Source: Mesorhizobium plurifarium (lineage in GTDB: Bacteria; Pseudomonadota; Alphaproteobacteria; Rhizobiales; Rhizobiaceae). From it: 64,000 bases of DNA. The stretch covers positions 355,900 through 419,899 of the forward strand of contig CCNB01000004.1 in NCBI GenBank assembly GCA_000824785.1, written 5' to 3'. Below are positions 34,225 through 42,971 of this stretch, one piece after another; within the stretch, counting starts at the first letter, position 1, and the number at the start of each line of letters is the position of its first letter. The position numbers and the translations under genes are program-made. The notes under the pieces were generated by a model. The model saw only the letters and a program-made list of their open reading frames with translations. It was not told where the DNA came from and searched no databases.

Positions 34225-35504
34225 GTCTGGTCCCGGGAATTGTCGAAATCGATGACGAAACGCAGGAGCAGCCGGATCGCCTGATCGAGGTCGGCGATCT
34301 CCATCGCTTCATGCGGGTTGTGGCTGCCGTTTTCGTTGCGCACGAAGAGCATAGCGGTCGGAATGCCGGCGCTGGCGAACGTCGCTGCATCGTGCCCCGC
34401 GCCGCTCGGCACATGCGGCGCCCGCATCTGCAATTCGGTTGCGGCGCGATCGAACCTGCCGATCAGCGCCGGCGACATCGTCGCCGGCTCCCAGGTGAAG
34501 CACGGCCCGGGCTCGAAGGTGACGCCGCGCTTGCCGCCGACCTCTGCGAGAGCGGCTTGCAGCCTGGCCTCGACCCACTCAAGAACGGCTGCTTCGGCGC
34601 TGCGCACGTCGAGCGTAAAACCGAGCTGGCCCAGAACCCGGCTGCCCCCATGTTGTGTCGGATCGGACTGCACGCGACCGAAGGTGATCGTCGCTTCATG
34701 TCCGTCGCGTTCGAGCGCGTCCCATTCGGTTTCGAGCGCGGCGACCAGATCGGCAAAGCCCAGCACGCTGTCATGCCGGGCGAAGCGCGGCTCGGCGCCG
34801 GAATGGGCATAGGCGCCAAGGCATTTGGCGTCGACATAGCGAAACCCGCCGGCGATGCCGGTGACGATGCCGACCGGCGCGCCGGCGGCGACCAGGCGTG
34901 GCCCCTGTTCGATATGCACTTCGACGAAGGCTGCGATCCGTTCGGCATCGATGCCACGCACGCCGCGCCGCACGGCGTCGGGGTCAAAACCTTCCTCGCG
35001 CATGTGATCGGCCAGCGTGCGGCCGCTGTCGGAGCGCCTGGCTTCGAGCGCCTGGGGATCGAGCAGGCCAAGCGCCGCCTGGCTGCCCGGATAGGACAGC
35101 GGAAACCAGACGGCCTCCTCGGCGCGCGTCGCCAGCACGATCAGGTCGCGCTTCAACTGGATGCCCCGCCCGGCCAGTTCGGCCATCACCGCGAGCCCGG
35201 CCACGACGCCCGCGGCGCCATCGAAATTGCCGCCATGCGCGACGCTGTCGAGATGCGAGCCGATAACGATCGCCGGCAGGTCAGGGTCGCGGCCGCCGAG
35301 CGTCAGACAGAGATTGCCGGCGGCATCGGTGCGTGCGACAGCACCGAGTTTTTCCCCCTCGTTGCGCACGAGGTCATGGGCGAAGCGCTCACCGGGTCCG
35401 TAAGCGACGCGCGTGATTCCCGGCGCGTCCGCCGTGGCTTCTGCGAGCGTGTCCAGGATGCGTCCCGCCAGTCTGCCGCCGGCCGTCAGTGCGGCACTGC
35501 TCAT
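34221..35504 (-). CDS. M20-family N-carbamoyl-amino-acid / allantoate amidohydrolase
   Basis: 427 residues. It belongs to the Zn-dependent hydantoinase/carbamoylase subfamily of M20 (AllC, L-carbamoylase, beta-ureidopropionase). Metal ligands are visible: His84 in GSHLDSV, Asp95 in GNFDGAAG, Glu at ATRAEEAVWF, His in FVEVHIEQGP and a late His in NGSHNPHEAM. It releases CO2 and NH3 from N-carbamoyl or ureido groups. Next to the D-selective carbamoylase it could serve the L series or a different ureide. It overlaps both neighbours by four bases, so it is firmly within the operon. Confidence 0.87.
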   Translation of the reverse strand: MSSAALTAGGRLAGRILDTLAEATADAPGITRVAYGPGERFAHDLVRNEGEKLGAVARTDAAGNLCLTLGGRDPDLPAIVIGSHLDSVAHGGNFDGAAGVVAGLAVMAELAGRGIQLKRDLIVLATRAEEAVWFPLSYPGSQAALGLLDPQALEARRSDSGRTLADHMREEGFDPDAVRRGVRGIDAERIAAFVEVHIEQGPRLVAAGAPVGIVTGIAGGFRYVDAKCLGAYAHSGAEPRFARHDSVLGFADLVAALETEWDALERDGHEATITFGRVQSDPTQHGGSRVLGQLGFTLDVRSAEAAVLEWVEARLQAALAEVGGKRGVTFEPGPCFTWEPATMSPALIGRFDRAATELQMRAPHVPSGAGHDAATFASAGIPTAMLFVRNENGSHNPHEAMEIADLDQAIRLLLRFVIDFDNSRDQT

Positions 35505-36661
35505 GAAGCGACCTGCCGAGCTTCGCCCTCGGCGCTACGCAGCCGATGCGGCGTCAGATCGTCCAAAGAAACGCCTTGCCTCGCGACATCGTCCGGCAGC
35601 CCGCGGCCGGCGATCAGGCTGGCGCAGACGCGCGACAGCGCCGGCGACGTCTTGATGCCGTAGCCGCCCTGCCCGACCAGCCAGACGAAATCGGCAAACT
35701 CGTCGTCAGGCCCCACAACCGGAGACCCGTCGGCGACGAAGGTCCGCAACCCCGCCCAAGAGCGCGAGACGCGCTGCACCTCGATCGTGGTCGCCCGTTC
35801 GAGGCGCTCGGCGCCGATCGCGACATCGATGTCCTCTGCAAAGGCGTCCATCGGCGCCGACGGCGTGGCATCGGCCGGCGAGACGAAGAGCTGCCCGGCA
35901 TCCGGCTTGAAGTAGAACTCCGCGCCGATATCGTTGACCAGCGGCCAGTCGCTGATATCGACGTCGGCGGGCGCCGGAATGTTGAAGGCGGTGCGGCGCT
36001 TCGGCTGCAGGCCGACCGGATGCACGCCCGCCATCAGCGCGATCTCGTCGCCCCAGGCGCCGGCCGCATTGACGATCAGCGGGGCGAGGAATGCGCCCGC
36101 TTCCGTCTCGACCCGCCACTGTCCGCCCTGCCGCCCGATGCCTTTCACGCCGGCCTTCGTGACAATGCGCGCGCCCCGCGCCCGCGCGCCGCGCAAAAAA
36201 CCCTGATGCAGGCCGTTGACGTCAATGTCCATGGAATGCGGCTCGATATAAGCGCCGGCGAGATAATCCCGGCGCAGCACCGGCACGCGCGCGATCGCCT
36301 CGGACGGCGTCATCGCAACGATCGAGGGCACCAGGGCCTGAGCCGCTGCCAGATCCTCGCGCAACAGGTCGAGCTGATCGGCGCGCGCCACGGTGATCAT
36401 GCCGCGCTTGCCGAGCAGCGGATAATCGCAAAAACCTGTCGGCGGCTCGGTCAGGAAAGCGCGGCTTGCGAGCACGACGCGGCGGATGACGCCGTTGCCG
36501 TAATTCTCGGTGAAGCTCGCCGCCGAGCGTCCCGTGGTGTGATAGCCGCAATGGCTCTCGCGCTCGAGCAGCACAACCTTCCTGTCGCGCGAAATCTCGA
36601 AGGCCGCACCCGCGCCGGCCATGCCGCCGCCGATGATGATGACTTCGGTCTGCTCGCTCAT
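35501..36661 (-). CDS. DAO-family FAD-dependent oxidoreductase
   Basis: 386 residues. FAD site VIIIGGGMAGAGAAFEI at the N-terminus; DAO-fold segments YHTTGRSAASFTENYG, HSMDIDVNGLHQGFLRG, IVNAAGAWGDEIAL, and C-terminal VGPDDEFADFVWLVGQGGYGI. The family oxidises amines, typically D-amino acids, glycine or N-methyl amino acids, to imines. In this operon (D-hydantoinase, D-carbamoylase, RidA) oxidation of a D-amino acid is the simplest reading. Start at 36661 is fixed by GGGGGAT upstream and an ATGA overlap with the FrhB-like gene; the longer open frame upstream lies inside that gene. It may be a dehydrogenase passing electrons to the Fe-S protein upstream. Confidence 0.88.
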   Translation of the reverse strand: MSEQTEVIIIGGGMAGAGAAFEISRDRKVVLLERESHCGYHTTGRSAASFTENYGNGVIRRVVLASRAFLTEPPTGFCDYPLLGKRGMITVARADQLDLLREDLAAAQALVPSIVAMTPSEAIARVPVLRRDYLAGAYIEPHSMDIDVNGLHQGFLRGARARGARIVTKAGVKGIGRQGGQWRVETEAGAFLAPLIVNAAGAWGDEIALMAGVHPVGLQPKRRTAFNIPAPADVDISDWPLVNDIGAEFYFKPDAGQLFVSPADATPSAPMDAFAEDIDVAIGAERLERATTIEVQRVSRSWAGLRTFVADGSPVVGPDDEFADFVWLVGQGGYGIKTSPALSRVCASLIAGRGLPDDVARQGVSLDDLTPHRLRSAEGEARQVAS

Positions 36662-37971
36662 GGATCCCCCAAAATTGTTGCGCACGGCACGGCGGGCGGC
36701 TCGCCCAGCCGGCCGCGCCGGGCACGATCGCGGGCGCCCCGCCCTTCGACAAGATTCTCGGCCAACGAGTTCTGCAAAGCGCAATCATGCAATGCGAGGT
36801 CGGTGACAAGGGGCACCGGCTTGCCGGCGATTGCCATGCCTGTCAGCCGCGCCCAGACGGCGCGCCGCTTGCGCACCTGATGCGATTGCAATTCGCCGAT
36901 CTCGGCGACCCCGCTCTCCCGCTTGATCTCCAGCACGCCAGCCTCGACGGCCGCCTCGAACAGCTCCAACCCGCGCTTCGTGCGCACGACGATGCCGTTG
37001 AGCGGCTCATCTTCGACAGCCGGGCCGCCGTTCAGCCAGGCATCCGATACCGCGATATCCGCCACCTGTCCGATCGCGTCGGGGCAGATCTTGCAGCGCG
37101 GCTGGATCATCCATTTGTCCTCGTCTTCCCAGAGCTGCCGGTAGCTGATCTCGAAGGCGCGGTCGTCTTTGGTTTCGATGCGGTTGAGGCCCGGGTTGCC
37201 GTGCCCCCGGTAGCGGAAGAGCGTCAGTTCGTTCTCATCGAGGCCAAAACGCTGCAGCACCTGCTCCGACTTGGTGAGGTCCGAAGCGCCGCCGCAGACG
37301 AAGGCAAGCGCATAGCGCATGTACTCGTCGACACGGCGGTCGAGCCGGGCCAGATTGCGCGCTGCCGTGATGTCGCAGGGCTTGGCGATCAGCGCGAACG
37401 GCTCGCCGCGGTCGAGAATATCGTTGAAATCCACCAGCGTCGCCGCCGGGCCATAGCGCGAGCCCGCGCCTTCAAGCACCGAAGCGGCGTCGAAGCTCAG
37501 CTTGCGCTCCGTGCGCATTGGCATGGAGCGCGAGGCCGCGGCATGCAGCACGAACTTGACCCGCCCGGCGTCGAGCAGGAATTGCCCGAGCGCCGTCAGC
37601 GTGCCGCCGCCGGAGCCGACAAACCGCACGGTAGGATCCGCGGCGGAACCGAGCACAAGCCGTTCGACGGGTCCCCAGACCGTGTCCGTCAACGCGGCGT
37701 CATTCATCTGAGCCGGTGGCGGGCCGGCGATGCGCGTTCCCGGGCAAACGGCGTTGATCTTCGCCAGCGTCGACCTGTCCAATGCACGCCTCGCCACCGG
37801 CCGCTCGCGCCCTTCCGGCGTCATCACCATGTCGACGCGGCCTGCACCGGCGACCGACCGGCAGAGGCCGCAGCCGATGCAAAGACCGTTCTCGACGATC
37901 TCGCCGAGCGTCAGCGGATCGGTCGCGAGCGGCGCCATGTCTCTGCCTTGGCTGGTTTCGATCAGGCCCAT
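36658..37971 (-). CDS. FrhB/FdhB-like coenzyme F420 hydrogenase/dehydrogenase beta-subunit family protein
   Basis: 437 residues. An Fe-S flavoprotein family (COG1035). The N-terminal cluster motif is CIGCGLC (Cys31, 34, 37) with a fourth cysteine in NAVCPGT; a second cysteine set is in QPRCKICPDAIG (about residues 297-308). Also visible are FVGSGGGTLTALGQFLLDAG and AKPCDITAARNLARLD. In methanogens these proteins oxidise or reduce F420; in other bacteria they occur as ferredoxin-dependent reductases, as in chlorophyllide vinyl reductase. Rhizobia are not known to make F420, so the partner here is more likely a ferredoxin or flavin. It is seven bases downstream of the carbamoylase and coupled to the DAO gene. 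Confidence 0.85.
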   Translation of the reverse strand: MGLIETSQGRDMAPLATDPLTLGEIVENGLCIGCGLCRSVAGAGRVDMVMTPEGRERPVARRALDRSTLAKINAVCPGTRIAGPPPAQMNDAALTDTVWGPVERLVLGSAADPTVRFVGSGGGTLTALGQFLLDAGRVKFVLHAAASRSMPMRTERKLSFDAASVLEGAGSRYGPAATLVDFNDILDRGEPFALIAKPCDITAARNLARLDRRVDEYMRYALAFVCGGASDLTKSEQVLQRFGLDENELTLFRYRGHGNPGLNRIETKDDRAFEISYRQLWEDEDKWMIQPRCKICPDAIGQVADIAVSDAWLNGGPAVEDEPLNGIVVRTKRGLELFEAAVEAGVLEIKRESGVAEIGELQSHQVRKRRAVWARLTGMAIAGKPVPLVTDLALHDCALQNSLAENLVEGRGARDRARRGRLGEPPAVPCATILGDP

Positions 37972-37978
37972 CGCGGTC

Positions 37979-38893
37979 TCAGACAGGTTCCGAGATGCGG
38001 CCGTACTGGTCGGGGCGGCGGTAGAGCGCGAAGTTGAAATTCACCTTGCGGCAGACCTCGATCAGATCGAGATCGGCGCGGTGCACGATGACCTCGTCGT
38101 CGAGCGACATCGCCTGCGCGGCGATCTCGCCGGTCGGCGCGATGATGCACGAGCCGCCGATCAGCGCCTGCCCGTCCTCCAGCCCGGCCTTCGCGGCCGC
38201 GGCGACCCAGAGCGTGTTCTGGTAAGCGCCGGCCTGCATCGGCAGATGGTTGTGGAACATCCTCAGATGCGCCAGCGCGGGCGCTTCGTCGAGCAGCAGA
38301 GGCGTGTTGTAGCCGAGCAGCGCCACCTCGGCGCCGTTGAGGCAGAGCATGCGATAGGTCTCCGGCCAGCGCCGGTCGTTGCAGATGGCAAGCCCGACGC
38401 GAACGCCGCGATAGTCGAAGACCGGGAAGCCGAGATTGCCCGGTTCGAAGTAACGCCGTTCGAGATGCGTGGTCGTGCCCGCTTCCGGCTCGCTCGAGCC
38501 CGGCACATGCATCTTGCGATAGCGGCCGATGAAGGCGCCGTCCGGCCCGACCAAGTCCATCGTGTTGAAATGGCGCGTGCGGCCGTTTTCCTGCGTAAGC
38601 TCGCAATAGCCGAGCGCAAAGCCGACCTTCAGGCGCGCGGCGGCGTCATAGAGCCGCTGCGTTTCAGGTCCCGGCATCGAGGCCTCGAAGAAGGCGTCGA
38701 TCTCAGCCTGGTCGTCGATGCGCCAGCGCGGGAAGAAAGTGGTCAGCGCCATCTCCGGAAACACCGCGATCTCGGCGCCGGCAGCCGCAGCCTTCTCGAG
38801 CAGATGCACCAGGCGCCCGACCGTCTCGGCGCGCGTGGCCCTGCGCTGGATCGGTCCGGTCTGGCAAACGGCGATGGTCAGGCATCGAGCCAT
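37979..38893 (-). CDS. N-carbamoyl-D-amino-acid hydrolase (D-carbamoylase)
   Basis: 304 residues, the exact length of the Agrobacterium enzyme. Nitrilase superfamily. The triad is Glu47 in FPEMALTTFFPRW, Lys127 in GRYRKMHVPG and Cys171 in AICNDRRWPET. The stretches LERRYFEPGNLGFPVFD and LGYNTPLL also match that enzyme type closely. It converts N-carbamoyl-D-amino acids to D-amino acids, CO2 and NH3. The ATG at 38893 is chosen over a TTG nine bases upstream. The gene overlaps the D-hydantoinase stop by 16 bases, and the two would act in sequence. Confidence 0.93.
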   Translation of the reverse strand: MARCLTIAVCQTGPIQRRATRAETVGRLVHLLEKAAAAGAEIAVFPEMALTTFFPRWRIDDQAEIDAFFEASMPGPETQRLYDAAARLKVGFALGYCELTQENGRTRHFNTMDLVGPDGAFIGRYRKMHVPGSSEPEAGTTTHLERRYFEPGNLGFPVFDYRGVRVGLAICNDRRWPETYRMLCLNGAEVALLGYNTPLLLDEAPALAHLRMFHNHLPMQAGAYQNTLWVAAAAKAGLEDGQALIGGSCIIAPTGEIAAQAMSLDDEVIVHRADLDLIEVCRKVNFNFALYRRPDQYGRISEPV

Positions 38894-40308
38894 GGCGTCC
38901 AATCCTCGACTGGTTTTTTGGAAAGCGCCGGATCGGCCGCATGGCGCGCTACGAAGCGCCCGAACCCCGGTTCGGCCTGCAGCTTGCCGTCGGCGACGAC
39001 AGGCACGCCACGCACCAGAACGGTGGTCGGTCTGCCGGTGACCACCTTGCCCTCATAGGGCGTGAAATCGACGCGCGAATGCAGCGCCTTGTGTCCGAGC
39101 GTCCATCGCGCTGTCGGATCCCACAGCGCCAGATCCGCGTCGAGCCCGACGGCGATGCTGCCCTTGCGATCGGCGAAGCCATAGATCGAGGCGGCGTTGC
39201 GCGCGGTGAGGTCCAGATAGCGCTCGAGCGTCAGGCGGCCGGTGAGCAGCCCTTCCGAGAACAGCAACGGCAGGCGCGCCTCGATGCCGGGAATGCCGCT
39301 CAGCGTCGTGGTGAAACCGGGCGTCTCGGAGTGCCCGATCTTGTCGGCGAAATAATATGGCGAATGGTCGGACGACCACAGATCGATGCCGCCATTGATC
39401 AGATCCTGCCACAGATGCTCATGGCTGCGCGGCGAGCGCGGCGGTGGCGAGAAGACGAAGCGCGCCGCATCGACTGCCTCGCGGTCGAGATCCGCAGCGC
39501 CCAGGAAAAGATATTGCGGACAGGTTTCCGCGATGGCGTCGACGCCGCGCGTCTTCGCCCGCGCCACCTCCTCGGCCGATTGCCACGAGGAAACATGGAC
39601 GATGGTCATCCGCGCGCCGGTCATCTCGGCGAAGGCCAAAGCGCGATGCGTCGCCTCGCGCTCCATCGTCTCGCTGTGGGCGACGACATGGTAGCGGATA
39701 TCGGTGCGGCCGAGATCGATGAGCCGCTGCCGCGTGCGCCGGATCGCGGCGTCGTTCTCGGCATGGACCATGACGATCCAGCCCAATCGCCGCGCCGTAT
39801 CGAGAACCTTGAAGAAGAGGTCGTCGTCGACGGCAAAACCCTGATAGGTCATGAACAGCTTGACCGAGGCGATGCCGCGCTGGGCGAGTTGGTCGAGCTG
39901 AGCCTCGACATCAGCGCCGGTGCCCATGGTGACCACGGCATGCAGCCCGTAGTCGATCACCGCGCGTCCCGCCGCGCGCTCGAGCGCGCGGTCGATGGCG
40001 CCGACGGTGGTCATATCCTGGCCGGGCATGCCGAACGGGATGATGCAGGTGGTGCCACCGAAAGCCGCTGAGATCGTGCCGGACTGAAAATCGTCGGCAT
40101 TGCCGGCGCCGCCCCAGACCGGCTGGTCGAGGTGGCAATGCGCGTCGATGCCGCCGGGCATCACCCAGCGGCTGCCGGCATCGATCGACTCCTGCCCGGA
40201 CAGGCTTTTGCCGATGGCGGCGATCCGGCCGTCGTCGATGCCGATGTCGCACTCGGCCCAGCCGTCGTCGAGCGCCACGCGCCCGCCCTTGATCACCAGT
40301 TGATGCAT
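38878..40308 (-). CDS. D-hydantoinase/dihydropyrimidinase
   Basis: 476 residues. Cyclic amidohydrolase that opens hydantoin or dihydropyrimidine rings. All ligands of the binuclear centre are present: His57 and His59 in DAHCHLDQP, the carboxylated Lys150 in SVKLFMTYQG, His182 in MVHAEN, His238 in IVHVSS and Asp in WSSDHSPY. Lys150 has the same number as in characterised D-hydantoinases. Directly followed by the D-carbamoylase, it argues for D-selective hydantoin use rather than pyrimidine catabolism; no preA/preT-type dihydropyrimidine dehydrogenase is present. It is second in the operon after ridA (gap 22 bases). Confidence 0.93.
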   Translation of the reverse strand: MHQLVIKGGRVALDDGWAECDIGIDDGRIAAIGKSLSGQESIDAGSRWVMPGGIDAHCHLDQPVWGGAGNADDFQSGTISAAFGGTTCIIPFGMPGQDMTTVGAIDRALERAAGRAVIDYGLHAVVTMGTGADVEAQLDQLAQRGIASVKLFMTYQGFAVDDDLFFKVLDTARRLGWIVMVHAENDAAIRRTRQRLIDLGRTDIRYHVVAHSETMEREATHRALAFAEMTGARMTIVHVSSWQSAEEVARAKTRGVDAIAETCPQYLFLGAADLDREAVDAARFVFSPPPRSPRSHEHLWQDLINGGIDLWSSDHSPYYFADKIGHSETPGFTTTLSGIPGIEARLPLLFSEGLLTGRLTLERYLDLTARNAASIYGFADRKGSIAVGLDADLALWDPTARWTLGHKALHSRVDFTPYEGKVVTGRPTTVLVRGVPVVADGKLQAEPGFGRFVARHAADPALSKKPVEDWTPWLDA

Positions 40309-40330
40309 TGGCGTACCCTCGCCGGCCGGC

Positions 40331-40681
40331 TCAGCCGACCGCCGCCGTCACCATGATCTCGACACGATACTGGTCGCCGGCAAGCCGCGCTTCCACCGTG
40401 GCGCGCACCGGCATGGCGCTCTTGTCGATCCAGGCGTCCCAGGCGGTGTTCATCATCTCGAAATCGGCGATGTCGCGGAGCCAAATCTGCGCGCTGAGCA
40501 GCTTCGACTTGTCGCTGCCGGCCTTGGCGAGAAGCGCATCGATCTTGGCCAGGATCTGCCTGGTCTGGCTGGTGGTGTCGCCGGAAAGGTCATCCGCGGT
40601 CAGGCCAGCCACATAGACGGTGCCGTTGTAGCGGAGCACCCGGCAGAAGCGCTGGCCGTTTTCGAGGCGTTCGATCGTCAT
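40331..40681 (-). CDS. ridA: RidA-family enamine/imine deaminase
   Basis: 116 residues. RidA/YjgF family trimer that hydrolyses reactive enamines and imines to keto acids. The active-site arginine is in MPVRATVEARL (Arg93). GTVYVAGLTADD and QTRQILAKIDALL are typical. It is the first gene of the minus operon, with GGAAGGGA before the ATG. Within an operon containing an amino-acid-oxidising flavoenzyme, the fit is hydrolysis of the imine product. It may also be a RutC-like member; sequence alone does not decide. Confidence 0.9.
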   Translation of the reverse strand: MTIERLENGQRFCRVLRYNGTVYVAGLTADDLSGDTTSQTRQILAKIDALLAKAGSDKSKLLSAQIWLRDIADFEMMNTAWDAWIDKSAMPVRATVEARLAGDQYRVEIMVTAAVG

Positions 40682-40956
40682 GCTGTTCCCTTCCGCTGGT
40701 TCTCAAGTTCTTGCTTTTGCCTATGGTAAGGAGGGTGCAAAACCGCTGTAAAGCCCGCGCCGCGCCGCGACACCGCTTTCCTTTGCCGGCATGGCCAAAA
40801 AAATTTAAGCCATAGCCGCGTCAATCTTCGTTTGTGGCAATCGCTGCAAAGTGTAGCTTCTGCCCGGGCTGCCGTCGGTCAACGGTGCCGCCAGGGAGCC
40901 GCTGCAGCCGCATTCATGAGGTCGATCGCTCAATCCGCGATGAAGCTCTGGCCGCG
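40682..40956. promoter_or_regulatory. divergent intergenic control region
   Basis: 275 bases between ridA (minus) and the MFS gene (plus). It should hold the promoters of the hydantoin operon and of the MFS-led operon. A run of seven A followed by TTTAA near 40796-40807 is the AT-rich core. No regulator gene is adjacent. No palindrome was strong enough to call. Confidence 0.4.
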
Positions 40957-42180
40957 ATGAGGCTTTGGCACAATGCAGAGCGCTCCCGCGCCATGCTGCC
41001 GATCATGGTCGGCATCTGCCTTGCTTGCATCGGCAGCGCCATGCTGACCACCGCCGTGTCGCTGCATCTCGGCAAGCCCGGCATTTCTCCCCAGGTCGTG
41101 CAGATCGTGCTGACCGCCTACCCCGTGGGCTTCCTCGTCGGATGCCTGGTCACGCGTCCGGCCGTGGCCCAATACGGTCACGAGCGCACCTTTGTCGTGG
41201 TCCTGGTGCTGGCGCTGCTGGCGGCGTTGGGCTTCGTCTTCACCGACTTCCTGCCGAGCTGGATCTGCTTTCGCCTGCTTGGCGGCATGGCAATGGCGTC
41301 GCTGTTCGTCGTTTGCGAAAGCTGGATCAACCTCTACGCCGAGCATCACAATCGCGGCGCGCTGTTCTCGATCTACATGCTGACGACGGCGATCGCCGTG
41401 CTGCTCGGTCAGGTGCTGGTCGCGCTCGCCGGCCCGCAGTCGCCGCATCTGTTCCTGGTGGCCGCCGCGACTGTGCTGCTGGCGCTGGTCTCCAAATTCG
41501 TCGGCGGACGCTGGCCGGCGCTGCCGGTCGCCGAACCGGAGCACGCAAGTTCCGCAAGGCCGGTCAAACGTCTCGGCCCGTTGGCGCTGTTCCGGCTGGC
41601 GCCGGTAACGGTGGTCGCGATCTTCCAGGGCGGCATCACCAACATGAACATCTTCGTGCTGACGCCGATCTACGGCACGCAGATCGGGCTCTCGGCGGCA
41701 ACGACCGTCGGGCTCGTGACGACCATCAGCATCGCCGGCATGCTGGCGCAAACGCCCGTCGGCTGGCTGTCGGACCGGTTCGAACGACGCATCATATTGC
41801 TTGTCCAAGGCATTCTGTCGGTCACGCTCTGCGCCGCCATCGCCTGGCTCGGCAATTCTTCGGTGCCGCTGCTCTTCGTGCTGTTCTTTATCTACGGCTG
41901 CACGGCGCTGACGGTCTATCCGGTGGCGATGGCCTTCGGCGCCTCGCAATTGCACAGCCGGCACATGGTCGGCGCCTCGGGCACGCTGCTGCTGCTATAT
42001 TCGATCGGCAATGTCGCGACGCCCGGCATTTCGGCCGGCCTGATGGAGCATATGGGCGCGCCGGCCATGTTCCTGCTGCTTGGTGGCGGCGCCGTGCTGG
42101 TGGCGATAGCTGCCTGCTACAATCTTCTGCGCCGGCCTGTCGTTGCGCCGGCGATGCAAGCAGTTGAGGAGCGGGCCTGA
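40957..42180 (+). CDS. MFS transporter, YcaD-like
   Basis: 407 residues from the ATG at 40957; the frame is open back to 40834 and an ATG at 40993 is also possible. Twelve hydrophobic segments are visible. The first half has the YcaD-family hallmark CESWINLYAEHHNRGALFSIYM (written here in parts: CESWINLY, HHNRGALF, SIYM) and GQVLVALAG; the second half carries GWLSDRFERR. It probably imports a substrate of the adjacent catabolic genes or exports a product. The stop overlaps the next start (TGATG). It leads a six-gene plus-strand operon. Confidence 0.83.
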   Translation: MRLWHNAERSRAMLPIMVGICLACIGSAMLTTAVSLHLGKPGISPQVVQIVLTAYPVGFLVGCLVTRPAVAQYGHERTFVVVLVLALLAALGFVFTDFLPSWICFRLLGGMAMASLFVVCESWINLYAEHHNRGALFSIYMLTTAIAVLLGQVLVALAGPQSPHLFLVAAATVLLALVSKFVGGRWPALPVAEPEHASSARPVKRLGPLALFRLAPVTVVAIFQGGITNMNIFVLTPIYGTQIGLSAATTVGLVTTISIAGMLAQTPVGWLSDRFERRIILLVQGILSVTLCAAIAWLGNSSVPLLFVLFFIYGCTALTVYPVAMAFGASQLHSRHMVGASGTLLLLYSIGNVATPGISAGLMEHMGAPAMFLLLGGGAVLVAIAACYNLLRRPVVAPAMQAVEERA

Positions 42181-42944
42181 TGACGAATGCAGCAACGAAC
42201 CGCCTCGAAGGCGACGTCATCCTGATCGCCGGTGCTGCGAGCGGCATCGGCGCGGCAATCGCGCGGCGCTGCGTCGCCGAAGGCGCAAGGGTCGTCTGCG
42301 CGGATTATGACCTCAAGCCGGCGATCGAGCTTGCCGAAGCGCTGGGACCAGCTGCCGCCGCTTGCCAGTGCGATGTGACGAAGGCCGAGTCCGCCAAGGC
42401 AGCCGTTGAATTCGCGCGGCGGAAATTTGGACGGCTCGACGGGCTCGTGCACAACGCCGCCGCGCCCTCGACCAGCGCCACCGTCGTCGACCTTGACGAA
42501 AGCGCCTGGCGGCACGAGATCGATGTCGGCCTGACCGGCGCCTTCCTGATGAGCAAGTTCGCCGTGCCGCCGATCGCCGCGAGCGGCGGCGGCTCGGTCG
42601 TCTTCATCGGCTCCCAATTCGGACGCGTCGCCACCGCCAGGGCCGTCGCCTATTGCGCCGCCAAGGCCGGCCTGATCCACCTCGCCAAGGCGATGGCCGT
42701 CGACCACGCGGCCGACAAGATCCGCGTCAACAGCCTGTCGCCGGGCGCCGTGGCGACGACGCGGCTGCTGCGCCGGTTCGCCGATTTCGAAGCGGCCAAT
42801 GCCGGCCTCGGGCCTGCCCATCTGCTCGGCCGCATCGCGGATCCCGACGAGATCGCCGCGGCGGCGGCTTTCCTGCTTTCCTCAGACGCATCCTTCGTCA
42901 CCGGATCCGACATGCTTGTGGACGGCGGCTATGCAACGCGCTGA
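42180..42944 (+). CDS. SDR-family oxidoreductase
   Basis: 254 residues. Classical short-chain dehydrogenase: cofactor motif GAASGIGAAIA (residues 18-28), LVHNAAAPS, catalytic Tyr and Lys in AYCAAKAG and the C-terminal SFVTGSDMLVDGGY. The catalytic serine region is VFIGSQFGR. The substrate is unknown. It is translationally coupled to the MFS gene, and the NAD-dependent epimerase gene follows after 27 bases. Confidence 0.88.
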   Translation: MTNAATNRLEGDVILIAGAASGIGAAIARRCVAEGARVVCADYDLKPAIELAEALGPAAAACQCDVTKAESAKAAVEFARRKFGRLDGLVHNAAAPSTSATVVDLDESAWRHEIDVGLTGAFLMSKFAVPPIAASGGGSVVFIGSQFGRVATARAVAYCAAKAGLIHLAKAMAVDHAADKIRVNSLSPGAVATTRLLRRFADFEAANAGLGPAHLLGRIADPDEIAAAAAFLLSSDASFVTGSDMLVDGGYATR

Positions 42945-42971
42945 ACCCGAAACCCTTTCAGAGGAGTTCCC

